Positions 27,006 to 36,550 of a stretch of 64,000 nucleotides of DNA are shown here, one piece after another. How positions within the stretch are numbered: position 1 is the first letter of the stretch; each line of letters begins with the position of its first letter. Source of the stretch: Gaetbulibacter saemankumensis DSM 17032 (lineage in GTDB: Bacteria > Bacteroidota > Bacteroidia > Flavobacteriales > Flavobacteriaceae); assembly GCF_000425645.1 (NCBI RefSeq), contig NZ_AUDV01000008.1:116998-180997 (forward strand), given 5' to 3'. The position numbers and the translations under genes are program-made. The notes under the pieces were generated by a model that was not told where the DNA came from, searched no databases, and was given only the letters and a program-made list of their open reading frames with translations.

Positions 27006-29232
27006 TTACTAATTCGAAACTGTTAGTGAATTTAAAATCAGAACTTGGCTCGATAGCAATTTCAAACGTACCTGGTTCCACACCATAAATCATTTCGCTA
27101 TTATAGAATTTTAAATCCTCAGCGGAAATGGTAAAACTCACCGTTTTACTTTCTCCCTTTTTCAGAAAAACCTTTTCAAAACCTTTAAGTTCTTTTACTG
27201 GTCGTGTTACACTTCCAACAACATCGTGAACATACAACTGAGCAATCTCATACCCATCCATATCACCAGTATTTGTAATAGTAACCGAAGCTTTTAACGC
27301 TTCATTAAAAGTCAATTTATCTGAAGATAATTTAAAGTCTGAGTACTCAAAAGACGTATAACTTAAACCATGACCAAACACAAATAATGGTGAATTTGGA
27401 GCATCGATATAATTACTTTTATAGTCTTCTTTAGGATTTGTTTCAGGAATTGGTCTTCCCGTATTTTTCATGTTATAATAAATAGGTACCTGCCCCACAT
27501 TTCTAGGGAATGTTACCGTAAGTTTTCCTGATGGATTGTATGCTCCAAACAACACGTCGGCGGTTCCGGCACCTCCCATAGTTCCAGGAAACCAAATCTC
27601 TAAAATAGCATCTACCAAATCAACTTCGTTCGATAAGTTTAATGGTCGCCCATTCATTAATACCAAAGTGATGTTCTTATCTGGATTCGCCTCTCTTATC
27701 TTTTTAATTAATTTAGGTTGAATCCCTGGAATTCTGATATTAGTTCTTGAAGCTGCTTCACCACTCATGTGATGCCCTTCTCCCATGACTAAAACGATAG
27801 CATCGGCTTGTTTAGATATTTCAATAGCCTCTTCGAAACCAGATTCATCGTCTTTTAAAATTTCACAGCCTTTAGCGTATAAAATCTGATCGGCTTTTAA
27901 ATATTCCGAAATGCCTTCAAAAACACTCACTGCTTTACCTTTACGATCACCCTTCGCTGCCCAGTTTCCAATAATATCATAATGATCTTTCACTAAAGGC
28001 CCTATAAACGCGACAGATTTTGCATTTTTTGAAAGCGGCAGGGCACTGTTTTTATTTTGAAGTAACACTGAAGAGGAGGCGGCGGCCTCACGAGCCTTAG
28101 CCAAGAATTCTGGTTTGTATTTAGTTGTATCTTCTCTATCTTGATCGATGTATCTATAAGGATCTTCAAACAAGCCTAATTTAAATTTTGCCAACAGGAT
28201 TCTTCGGCAAGCATCTTCAACAATGGCTTGATCGACTTTACCTTCTTCAATTAATTCTTTTAAATACAATCTATACACACTCCCCATCATATCCATATCT
28301 ACACCAGCATTCATACCAATACGAGCTGCATCTTTTCCATCGGCTGCATAGCCATGAGGAATCATTTCGTTTATAGAAGTATAATCGGAAACTACAAACC
28401 CGTTATAACCCCATTCATCCTGTAAAATATCACGAAGGGTGAATTTATTTCCTGAAGTTGGCACTCCATTTAGTTCATTAAATGCAGACATAAACGTTTC
28501 GACACCCGCATCAATAGTTGCTTTAAATGGTGGCAGATAAACATTTCTCAGCTCCCCTTCACTCATATTCGTGGTGTGATAATCCCGCCCCGCCTGAGCA
28601 GCTCCATAAGCCACAAAATGTTTGGCACAGGCCAAAATGGTATTAAACTTTGATAAATCGTCTCCCTGAAAGCCCTTTACATAAGCCTTACCAATTTCAC
28701 TACCTAAAAACACATCTTCACCTGGTCCTTCGGAAATACGTCCCCAACGTGGATCACGAGAGATATCTACCATAGGGGCAAACGTCCAGTGAATCCCTTC
28801 CGCTGATGCTTCTTCGGCAGCTATTCTAGAAGTATCTTCAATCAATTTTAAATCCCAACTAGCAGCCAATCCCAAATTTATTGGAAATATCGTGCGGTGA
28901 CCGTGAATGACATCATATCCAAATAACAGCGGAATACCCAAACGTGACTCTTCAACAGCCGCTTTTTGTAAATCGCGTGTTCCTTCAACGGTAAAGGCAT
29001 TTAACATAGCCCCCATATGGCCTTCACGGATATACTTCATATTATCTGTTCCAACATAGGGTCCGGTCTGGTCCCACTCACCACTGTACATAACAGTTTG
29101 GCCAATCTTCTCTTCCAAGGTCATTTTTGCCATTAAAGCCTCAACTTGAGCTTCATAATCCTGTGCCAAACCAGTATATCCAAGCAAACAGGATATCCCG
29201 AGTAATAAATTGCTTTTAAGTGTTAATCTCAT
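26998..29232 (-). CDS. Glycoside hydrolase family 3 (beta-glucosidase, BglX type)
   Basis: A 744-residue secreted beta-glucosidase-type enzyme (signal peptide to LAQ, about residue 24). Order: GH3 N domain with nucleophile Asp283 in GFVVSDYTSINEM, GH3 C domain with GEGHHMSGEAASRTNI, and a fibronectin III-like C-terminal domain (GYEIAQLYVHDVVGSVTRPVKELKGF). In PULs with GH144 enzymes, GH3 proteins of this type split sophoro-oligosaccharides to glucose. The gene follows a 213-base gap with a hairpin, so it may head a second transcript running to the EEP gene. It is paralogous to the next GH3. Confidence 0.93.
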   Translation of the reverse strand: MRLTLKSNLLLGISCLLGYTGLAQDYEAQVEALMAKMTLEEKIGQTVMYSGEWDQTGPYVGTDNMKYIREGHMGAMLNAFTVEGTRDLQKAAVEESRLGIPLLFGYDVIHGHRTIFPINLGLAASWDLKLIEDTSRIAAEEASAEGIHWTFAPMVDISRDPRWGRISEGPGEDVFLGSEIGKAYVKGFQGDDLSKFNTILACAKHFVAYGAAQAGRDYHTTNMSEGELRNVYLPPFKATIDAGVETFMSAFNELNGVPTSGNKFTLRDILQDEWGYNGFVVSDYTSINEMIPHGYAADGKDAARIGMNAGVDMDMMGSVYRLYLKELIEEGKVDQAIVEDACRRILLAKFKLGLFEDPYRYIDQDREDTTKYKPEFLAKAREAAASSSVLLQNKNSALPLSKNAKSVAFIGPLVKDHYDIIGNWAAKGDRKGKAVSVFEGISEYLKADQILYAKGCEILKDDESGFEEAIEISKQADAIVLVMGEGHHMSGEAASRTNIRIPGIQPKLIKKIREANPDKNITLVLMNGRPLNLSNEVDLVDAILEIWFPGTMGGAGTADVLFGAYNPSGKLTVTFPRNVGQVPIYYNMKNTGRPIPETNPKEDYKSNYIDAPNSPLFVFGHGLSYTSFEYSDFKLSSDKLTFNEALKASVTITNTGDMDGYEIAQLYVHDVVGSVTRPVKELKGFEKVFLKKGESKTVSFTISAEDLKFYNSEMIYGVEPGTFEIAIEPSSDFKFTNSFELVND

Positions 29233-29407
29233 TAATTTTTAAATATTTAATTAAAATAAAAGGTTATTAAGCAGTTTATTCAAATGGTTTCACTCAAAAT
29301 TCAGTTTATTCTATACCTTAAAAAAAGGCATACCTCCCCTATATTACAATCATACTTCAATGGATTACTCCATAAAAATGAAAATTCGAGGCGGCTAGTT
29401 TGTAACT

Positions 29408-29430
29408 CTGCCTCAATAAAATTGAGGCAG
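29408..29430. terminator. Intercistronic hairpin between two GH3 genes
   Basis: Perfect 10-base stem CTGCCTCAAT / ATTGAGGCAG with a 3-base loop, 16 bases after the GH3 stop on the minus strand. No long T-run follows on that strand, so it may be an RNA-processing or partial termination site rather than a full terminator. Confidence 0.55.
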
Positions 29431-29445
29431 ATTATTATATAATTA

Positions 29446-31764
29446 TTACTTTATTAATTCGAAAGACGCCATAAGACTAGCGTTAGAATCTGTACCTACG
29501 TACACTTCAAACTCACCTGGCTCTGCAACAAAGTTTAATTCTGAATTGTAGAATTTTAAATCTTCTTCAGATATCGTGAATAAAACGGTTTTGGTTTCAC
29601 CTTTTGTAAGTGCTATTTTATTAAAATTCTTTAATTCACGAACAGGTCTGGTAACCGTACCCACTAAATCACGAATATATAATTGAACAACTTCTTTACC
29701 ATCATAATCACCTGAATTGGTAACATCGACTGTCACTTCTATAGAACCATTTTCACTCAGGGTATTACTACTTAGTTTTAAGTTGCTATATTCAAAAGTA
29801 GAATAACTTAATCCATACCCAAATGGATAAAGTGGTTCATTTCTTACATCCAGATAGTTACTTCTAAATTTCTCGAACTTACCTTCTTTATTTCCTAAAG
29901 GTCTACCCGTATTTTTATGGTTATAGAAAATTGGCACCTGCCCTACATTCATAGGCCATGTAGCCGTTAATTTACCAGAAGGATTAACATCACCAAACAA
30001 CACATCTGAAATGGCTAAACCAGCTTCACTTCCAGGGAACCATACATTTAATATCGCTGGTACATTTTCATTTTCTTCAACAATGGCTAATGGTCTTCCC
30101 GTAAATAACACTAACACTACTGGCTTTCCTGTTTTTAATAAGGCATTCAATAAATCTTTCTGCACTTGTGGAATTTGGAGTGACGTTACACTACTACTCT
30201 CTCCACTTAATTCGGCTGGTTCCCCTAAGGCAGCAACAATAACATCAGATTTTGCCGCTACTTGTAGCGCTTCGTTTAATAATTGTTTATCTGTTCTTCC
30301 ATCTCTGGGAATAGCTTTTCCGAACATGGTAATACGCTGTTCAAACTCTAAATCATAATCAACGTTACTTCCTTTTGCGTATAATACTTTTGCTTTATCC
30401 CCAACTACTGTCTTTAATCCATCTAACAATGGATTCGATTTATCTTGTTTCGTAGCGACACTCCAAGTACCGGCCATATTAACTGCTGTATTCGCCAAGG
30501 GTCCGATTAATCCAATTGTACCTTCTTTTTTAAGAGGTAATAAATTATTATCATTTTTTAATAATACCATTGACTCTGCACCCACTTTACGAGCATAAGC
30601 ACGGTGTTCATCTGAAAACACTTCTTTAGCAGGTCGCTCTAAATCGCAATATTTATAAGGATCATCAAATAAGCCTAATTCATATTTAGCGGTTAATAGT
30701 CTTCTAACCGCAGTATCTAAGGCCTCCATAGTTACTTTACCTTCCTCTATAGACTTAGCCAGGGTTGTTAAAAAACCTTCACCAACCATATCCATATCGA
30801 CACCTGCATTTAATGCTAAAGCAGAAACCTGTTGCAAGTCGCCCATACCATGGTCTACCATTTCATTAATCCCTGTATAATCGGTAACAACAAAGCCATC
30901 AAAACCCCAGTCGTCTCTTAATAATTCCGTTAATAACCATTTGTTTCCTGTTGAAGGCACTCCATGAATTTCGTTAAATGCCGCCATTACCGAACGTACT
31001 CCGGCATCTACTGCGGCTTTATATGGAGGTAAATATTCGTTATACATTCGAATATCACTCATATCAACCGTATTATAATCTCTACCTGCTTCTGGTGCGC
31101 CATATAATGCCATGTGCTTAACACAAGCCAAAATGGTATTGTTGGCTGTTAAATCGTCTCCTTGGTATCCTTTTACCATAGCCGCAGCAATGAGGCTTCC
31201 TAAATAAGGATCTTCACCCGAACCTTCAGAAACACGACCCCATCTCGGATCACGTGAGATATCAACCATTGGTGAGAACGTCCAGTTAATACCATCGGCA
31301 GAAGCTTCCTGAGCAGCTATCTGAGCTGTTTTTTGAATCATCTCCATATCCCAAGAACTGGATAAACCTAATGGAATTGGAAATGTTGATTCATAACCAT
31401 GTATAACATCCATACCAAAAAGTAAAGGAATTTTTAAACGACTTTCTTCGACAGCAACACGCTGTACATCCCTAATTTTTTTAACTGTTTTTATATTGAA
31501 TAAACCGCCTACTTTACCTTCAGCGATTTTTTCAGCGATATTTGAACTTTTAGCTTGTCCTGTAGTAATATCCCCCGATGATGGTAAGTTTAACTGTCCT
31601 ATTTTTTCTTCTAGAGTCATCAAGTTTAATATAGAATCAACTTGTTTAGCGTAAGGGTTACTAGAAGTGGTCGTTGCCGCATTGTTATGAGTCGTATTGC
31701 AAGCCACCATAAATAGGGAAGCACCCGCCAATAATGCGATTTTGGTTTTAATTAATGTATTCAT
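29446..31764 (-). CDS. Glycoside hydrolase family 3 (beta-glucosidase), lipoprotein
   Basis: A 772-residue lipoprotein (MVAC, Cys22) with the BglX-type GH3 layout. Nucleophile is Asp295 in GFVVTDYTGINEM; KH and R residues of the sugar pocket appear in ACVKHMALYGAPEAGRDY; GEPAELSGESSSVT is the acid/base region, and a fibronectin III-like C-terminus closes the protein. Similar enzymes next to GH144 genes in Bacteroides act on beta-1,2-linked glucose disaccharides; this is the likely role here. Its ATG overlaps the esterase stop (ATGA), so both belong to the first PUL segment. Confidence 0.93.
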   Translation of the reverse strand: MNTLIKTKIALLAGASLFMVACNTTHNNAATTTSSNPYAKQVDSILNLMTLEEKIGQLNLPSSGDITTGQAKSSNIAEKIAEGKVGGLFNIKTVKKIRDVQRVAVEESRLKIPLLFGMDVIHGYESTFPIPLGLSSSWDMEMIQKTAQIAAQEASADGINWTFSPMVDISRDPRWGRVSEGSGEDPYLGSLIAAAMVKGYQGDDLTANNTILACVKHMALYGAPEAGRDYNTVDMSDIRMYNEYLPPYKAAVDAGVRSVMAAFNEIHGVPSTGNKWLLTELLRDDWGFDGFVVTDYTGINEMVDHGMGDLQQVSALALNAGVDMDMVGEGFLTTLAKSIEEGKVTMEALDTAVRRLLTAKYELGLFDDPYKYCDLERPAKEVFSDEHRAYARKVGAESMVLLKNDNNLLPLKKEGTIGLIGPLANTAVNMAGTWSVATKQDKSNPLLDGLKTVVGDKAKVLYAKGSNVDYDLEFEQRITMFGKAIPRDGRTDKQLLNEALQVAAKSDVIVAALGEPAELSGESSSVTSLQIPQVQKDLLNALLKTGKPVVLVLFTGRPLAIVEENENVPAILNVWFPGSEAGLAISDVLFGDVNPSGKLTATWPMNVGQVPIFYNHKNTGRPLGNKEGKFEKFRSNYLDVRNEPLYPFGYGLSYSTFEYSNLKLSSNTLSENGSIEVTVDVTNSGDYDGKEVVQLYIRDLVGTVTRPVRELKNFNKIALTKGETKTVLFTISEEDLKFYNSELNFVAEPGEFEVYVGTDSNASLMASFELIK

Positions 31765-32561
31765 ATTTCATCTTTAGTTTTAGAAAATATCCACGGCAAT
31801 AACTGAGGCTCGGCAAAAGCTGAATCCCAACTATTATGATTATCGTCTGCGTACAAATTAAAATTTGGTTTTCCGCCATTTTTAATAATAGCGCTCACCA
31901 TATTAATAGATAACTGAGGATCTACCACGTCGTCTTTAGCGCCATGAAAAATCCACATATCTGTTGTCGTTGCGTAGTTTGCTGCTAATTCAGGATTTCC
32001 TCCGCCACAAATTGCAAAAGCCGCAGCGAACGTATCAGGTTTTCTGGATAATAACTCAAAAGTACCCATACCGCCCATGGACAGTCCTCCTAAATAAATC
32101 TTCCCTTTATTTACGTAAGACTCACTCATTTGGTAGTCTAACAAACTTATAACTAATTGCATAGCTTTAGTTGGTGAAGCATTAAATGGAAATTCCAGTG
32201 AAAAGGGTTTCGTATTTCTATTAACGGTAACGTTAGACCAATAGCTATCTTGCGGACATTGTGGAAAAATAACAATCGCAGGGAAAGCTCCACGGTTAAT
32301 CTCATTAGTAAATAACCTGCTTCCATGCGTTAATTGCTTCTCATTATCGCTACCGCGTTCTCCAGAACCATGCAAAAAAATCAATAAAGAGTATTCCTTA
32401 TCTTCAGAAAAATCTTTTGGCAACAACATTCTGTATTTTAAAGTATCAGATCCGTTTACGAAGATTTCTTTTGAGTACAGTTCTTTTTGCTGAGCAAAAA
32501 CCGACTGTGCCATAATCATAGTCACGAAACAAATTATTCCAATCCTTAAATGTGTTACCAT
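31761..32561 (-). CDS. Secreted esterase/peptidase-like alpha/beta hydrolase
   Basis: A 266-residue secreted hydrolase with a signal peptide ending near FAQ. The oxyanion region IFLHGSGERGSDN, nucleophile Ser161 in GLSMGG, acid in FHGAKDDVVD and His near DNHNSWD place it with the PHB-depolymerase/feruloyl-esterase-like and prolyl-oligopeptidase-like secreted esterases common in PULs. It probably removes acyl substituents that block the glucanases. Lies between GH144 (23-base gap) and GH3 (4-base overlap). Confidence 0.82.
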   Translation of the reverse strand: MVTHLRIGIICFVTMIMAQSVFAQQKELYSKEIFVNGSDTLKYRMLLPKDFSEDKEYSLLIFLHGSGERGSDNEKQLTHGSRLFTNEINRGAFPAIVIFPQCPQDSYWSNVTVNRNTKPFSLEFPFNASPTKAMQLVISLLDYQMSESYVNKGKIYLGGLSMGGMGTFELLSRKPDTFAAAFAICGGGNPELAANYATTTDMWIFHGAKDDVVDPQLSINMVSAIIKNGGKPNFNLYADDNHNSWDSAFAEPQLLPWIFSKTKDEI

Positions 32562-32584
32562 TATCCTTTTTATTATTATTTTAA

Positions 32585-33946
32585 TTAATAGTTAAATCCT
32601 AGCTTATTTAAACCATTTTTAACATCCTCATTTTGCATAAACAAATTCCAAATTAATCCTGTTCTGTAATTTTCAATCATAATTATTTGAGGGCCTTGGT
32701 CTATAGCTAAATAAGCATCGGCTACCCAAAAATTATACTGTGGACTAAAGGCATCATAAAACCCAGCGACCCCTAACATTTGCTTTTTCTTTTGATACAA
32801 ATAATGCATCACATCTAAGGATTCTGCAGGCGTATATGGAATAGAACTAATGGCTGCTGTGGGTGAAATAACCCCACTATCATTCACAGGACTATGCGCT
32901 GAATACCCAATAGACCCATCAGAATTTCTTGAATAACTAGCGGTTAAGCCCCAACAATCTTTACCATAATCGGTATAGTTCTTCGGATTTTCTATGCAAT
33001 ATTGCCTATTAATTTTAGTATGATTTACGGCCAATTCCCAGTAATTGGCATACTGATCATTTAAATTTTTCGGATTTAACCCTAAAAAAGAATAATGACT
33101 AAAAAATAAGGGACCTCCATATCTCGATCCATCAGCATGATTAAGAATTAATGGCAATCCATATTGAAAATCTGATGACTTAATAGCTCCATTATTTGCC
33201 CAGCCCTGCGTATAAACTTCCTTTTGAATAGTATAATCTGGTGATGCCGCACCAAGGATATAGGCAATCATAGTTTCATTATAACCTTGTAACTTGAGAT
33301 TCATTTCAAAGTCGTAATTAGGACTCCAATGCCAATACAGCACATTTTGATTTTGAGTATACCAATTCCATTCCACTCCTTTCCAAAGTGCGTCCGCCAG
33401 ACTTGCTAAATCCTGTTCTTCGCTTGTACCATTTTTAAAATATTCTTTTATACAAATAAGTCCTTGTGCTACAAAGGCTGTTTCTACAAGATCGCCACCA
33501 TCATCTTTAGGACTAAAAGGTATGACATTACCAGAACCACCATCAATCCAATGAGACCATGCCCCATGAAACCTGTCGGCATTGTTTAAAAAGTTAAGAA
33601 TTTTATTCAGCCGTGCTATACCTTCAGATTTTGTTATATACCCTCTTTCAATGGCAACTATAATGGCCATCAAACCAAAACCAGTACCTCCAGCAGTGAC
33701 TACATTTTTATTAAGTTCTGGATTTCTAGGGTGATACCTTTCTTTAGCTGCTCCCGACTCGGTATTAGCATAATCCCAAAAATATTTAAAGGTTTCTTGT
33801 TGTGTTAAATCCATCATTTCCTCATCGGTAAGAGGTTCTATAATCTCCGGTTCAGGAATATATGGCGGTTGATAACCAGGGCCATCGGAACTACAAGAAA
33901 TCATTACAAACAAAACTAAAACACCCAAACTTATTCTATACATCAA
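32585..33946 (-). CDS. GH144-type (glycoamylase-like, PF10091) glucanase, lipoprotein
   Basis: A 453-residue lipoprotein (Cys18) with a single (alpha/alpha)6 catalytic domain. FKYFWDYANTESGAAKER, TAGGTGFGLMA and ADRFHGAWSHW are family marks. The acidic cluster DxxxDxxE is seen at Asp148, Asp152 and Glu155 (DDGGDLVE); equivalent residues are candidate catalytic groups in a characterised Chitinophaga enzyme. Family members cut beta-1,2-glucan, endo or by releasing sophorose. It is 6 bases after a related gene, probably with complementary action. Confidence 0.85.
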   Translation of the reverse strand: MMYRISLGVLVLFVMISCSSDGPGYQPPYIPEPEIIEPLTDEEMMDLTQQETFKYFWDYANTESGAAKERYHPRNPELNKNVVTAGGTGFGLMAIIVAIERGYITKSEGIARLNKILNFLNNADRFHGAWSHWIDGGSGNVIPFSPKDDGGDLVETAFVAQGLICIKEYFKNGTSEEQDLASLADALWKGVEWNWYTQNQNVLYWHWSPNYDFEMNLKLQGYNETMIAYILGAASPDYTIQKEVYTQGWANNGAIKSSDFQYGLPLILNHADGSRYGGPLFFSHYSFLGLNPKNLNDQYANYWELAVNHTKINRQYCIENPKNYTDYGKDCWGLTASYSRNSDGSIGYSAHSPVNDSGVISPTAAISSIPYTPAESLDVMHYLYQKKKQMLGVAGFYDAFSPQYNFWVADAYLAIDQGPQIIMIENYRTGLIWNLFMQNEDVKNGLNKLGFNY

Positions 33947-33952
33947 TCTCCA

Positions 33953-35320
33953 TTAGTTATTTTGTTCAACAATAAATCCTAACTTATCTAAACCTCGCAA
34001 GACATCCTTATTTTCCATAAATAAATCCCATAACAATCCAGATCTGTAGTTTTCAATCATGACCGGAATTGGTCCTTGATCTATTGCTAAATAATTTGGT
34101 GTGTACCAATTATGTTCAAAGCTAAAGGCATCATATGGTCCGTATTTACCTATAAGCGAATCATGATTTTTATATAAATTTCGAAGCATCTTCATACTCT
34201 CTTTTGGTGTATACGGGAACGATGACAATGCTGCTGTTGGCGAAATTACTCCATGATCGTCACCAGGGCGATGTCCTACGTACCCTTTCACGGAATAACT
34301 AGATGTGAGTCCCCACATATCGTCACCATATCCTTTAAATTTCAACGGATTTTCTTTGGCATATTCATAATGAATAAGCGCATGATTCTTTACTAATTCC
34401 CAATAATCTGCATATTGATCGGATAAACCTTTTGGATTTAACCCTACATAAGAATAATGCGCCCAGAATAATGGCCCGATAAGATCGTCACTATGCTCAA
34501 AATAGTTTAGAACCAATGGTTTATTATATAAAGAATCCTTAGATACAATGGCGCCATTTCTGGCCCATCCTTTTTCATAAACGGACTTACTTATTGAATG
34601 CGTAGGTGATGCCGCAGCTAAAATGTACATAATTAAACATTCGTTATAACCACCCACGGGAAAGTTCATTTCCCATTTGTAGTTTGGCGACCAATGCCAA
34701 TATAAAACATCTTCTCCCCCCTTAGTATACCAGTCCCACTCTACTTCATGCCATAGTTTATCGATTTTAGTAACTAATGCTCGTTCTTGCGCATTCCCCG
34801 ATTTAAAATACTCACGAACCGCAAGCATACCTTCAATTAAAAAGGCTGTTTCTACTAAATCGCCACCATTATCTTTTTTACTAAATGGCACAACTTTACC
34901 TGTTTCACCATTTAACCAGTGAGGCCAGGCACCATGAAATCTATCTGCCGTTTCAAGAAAATCGACCATTTTAGTAAATCGATTAACCGCCTGTTCGCGT
35001 GAAATAAATCCGCGCTCAATACCAACTAATATTGCCATAAAGCCAAAACCGCTTCCTCCGGTAGTTACTGTATTTTTTGGCGAGGTAGGATATACATCAT
35101 CTGTATGATAACGCTCTCTTGCCAGACCTGAGTTAGGTTCAGCTCCATCCCAGAAATAATTAAATGTCTGGAACTGAATGGTATCTAATAATTGATTATC
35201 CGTATATTCGACAAGTATATTGCCTTTAGTTTTAGTTTGCTTATCTTTTTTACTGTTACAAGCTAAGAAAGCGAAGCTCAAACTAAAAAAGATAACATAT
35301 TTCATATGATATTTTGTCAT
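33953..35320 (-). CDS. GH144-type (glycoamylase-like, PF10091) glucanase, lipoprotein
   Basis: A 455-residue lipoprotein (LAC, Cys21), paralogue of the following gene. FNYFWDGAEPNSGLARER, TTGGSGFGFMA and ADRFHGAWPHW match PF10091, and Asp150, Asp154 and Glu157 give the DxxxDxxE cluster (DNGGDLVE). The C-terminal IDQGPIPVMIENYRSGLLWDLFM is shared with the paralogue. Likely an endo- or exo-acting beta-1,2-glucanase on the cell surface or in the periplasm. It starts after a 133-base gap holding a strong hairpin that separates it from the susCD segment. Confidence 0.86.
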   Translation of the reverse strand: MTKYHMKYVIFFSLSFAFLACNSKKDKQTKTKGNILVEYTDNQLLDTIQFQTFNYFWDGAEPNSGLARERYHTDDVYPTSPKNTVTTGGSGFGFMAILVGIERGFISREQAVNRFTKMVDFLETADRFHGAWPHWLNGETGKVVPFSKKDNGGDLVETAFLIEGMLAVREYFKSGNAQERALVTKIDKLWHEVEWDWYTKGGEDVLYWHWSPNYKWEMNFPVGGYNECLIMYILAAASPTHSISKSVYEKGWARNGAIVSKDSLYNKPLVLNYFEHSDDLIGPLFWAHYSYVGLNPKGLSDQYADYWELVKNHALIHYEYAKENPLKFKGYGDDMWGLTSSYSVKGYVGHRPGDDHGVISPTAALSSFPYTPKESMKMLRNLYKNHDSLIGKYGPYDAFSFEHNWYTPNYLAIDQGPIPVMIENYRSGLLWDLFMENKDVLRGLDKLGFIVEQNN

Positions 35321-35336
35321 TTTAAAGACATTAATA

Positions 35337-35371
35337 AAGTTAACTACACTAACAATAAGTGTAGTTAACTT
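35337..35371. terminator. Intercistronic hairpin after the SusCD-lipoprotein segment
   Basis: Perfect 14-base stem AAGTTAACTACACT / AGTGTAGTTAACTT with a 7-base loop, between the LamG lipoprotein and the first GH144 gene. The T-run after it on the minus strand is weak, so it may stabilise or process the susCD mRNA rather than end it fully. Confidence 0.65.
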
Positions 35372-35453
35372 CTAATTAAACAAACAACTCTTAAAGAAAA
35401 ACTAACCAAACTTTAAACCTAAGAGTGCATGAGTAAAGTTTTTTATTTTGCTC

Positions 35454-36530
35454 TTATTCCATTATAGCTTTTACTTCTCCTTCGGATAATGCTTTGCTGT
35501 AAATTCGTAAATCGTCCAGATTACTTAAGTCTGAAGCATGTCCCCATCCTCCAAATCTTGGTTCACCAGACATAATGGAAACAATATCGCAACCAGTCCA
35601 GTCAACGCCATCAAAATCTCCTTGACTTACAACTTCTCCATTAATATAAACTACACATTCCGTGCTTGAAATGGTAAATGCTAAATGTACCCATTCATTT
35701 TTATTAGGATCAATATCGGCAGCTGCTCCTCCATCAAACCAAGTATCTGCTGTTCCATTTCCAACATTTAATTTAACCCGTTGCATACCTCCTGCATTTT
35801 CTCTAAAAAATCTAAATCCACTATTTCTATTGTTTTGCGCTGAAGGATTACCATCATCCGGAGGACCAATTACTAAAATACCACCACGGTCAGGGTCGGC
35901 ATTAACTTTATACCACATGGTAGCACTAAACTCTTCACCAATTAACCCATCCGTAGGAAATGTTAAATAAGAATCTGCAGCTCCTTTATAACTGGTGCCA
36001 ACTTTACCATCTCCAAACCCAGGTTCACCAACCACAGTTGGGTCTGTTTCACTAACGAGTTCTGTATATAAACCAAATTCAAATGGCATATAGAATAATT
36101 CGCCATCATATTTTGTTAAATACTTGTTCGATACATTAAATGATAATGTTTCTGTAGTCGTTTTACCCGAGGCATCTTTAGCTGTAAGTGTCATTTCATG
36201 ATCTCCAAGTCCTAAAGATTCATAAAATTCACTTCCTAAATAAATTCTGTAATCTAAAAAATCTGATTGATCATGAATTGTTTCACCGTCAAGCACAACA
36301 CTTACATTATCAATCCTGATATCGTCCTCTACCCTGAATTTTATATCCAGATCTACTTCTGTATCTGTAAACGGGATGTTTAAATCGCCTGAAGGAAATG
36401 TTAAAGATACTGTTGGTGCCGAAAGATCATCTCCTGGCGGTACATAAGTAATAGGGTCTATACCCTCATTACAACCTACAATCGCAAGTAACATACATGA
36501 TCCTGCTATATATTTAAAGATATTTTTCAT
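35454..36530 (-). CDS. LamG-domain surface glycan-binding lipoprotein
   Basis: A 358-residue lipoprotein (VGC, Cys20). Residues about 35-135 form an Ig-like strand domain (VSLTFPSGDLNIPF to TETLSFNVS); residues about 160-355 form a concanavalin/LamG-type jelly roll with EFSATMWYKVNADP, WVHLAFTISSTECVVYINGE and LDDLRIYSKALSEGEV. Located third after susC and susD, it is a probable surface glycan-binding protein that helps the SusCD complex capture substrate. No catalytic residues are recognised. A 20-base gap separates it from susD. Confidence 0.85.
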   Translation of the reverse strand: MKNIFKYIAGSCMLLAIVGCNEGIDPITYVPPGDDLSAPTVSLTFPSGDLNIPFTDTEVDLDIKFRVEDDIRIDNVSVVLDGETIHDQSDFLDYRIYLGSEFYESLGLGDHEMTLTAKDASGKTTTETLSFNVSNKYLTKYDGELFYMPFEFGLYTELVSETDPTVVGEPGFGDGKVGTSYKGAADSYLTFPTDGLIGEEFSATMWYKVNADPDRGGILVIGPPDDGNPSAQNNRNSGFRFFRENAGGMQRVKLNVGNGTADTWFDGGAAADIDPNKNEWVHLAFTISSTECVVYINGEVVSQGDFDGVDWTGCDIVSIMSGEPRFGGWGHASDLSNLDDLRIYSKALSEGEVKAIME

Positions 36531-36550
36531 ACTTTCTTAATTAGTTTATA

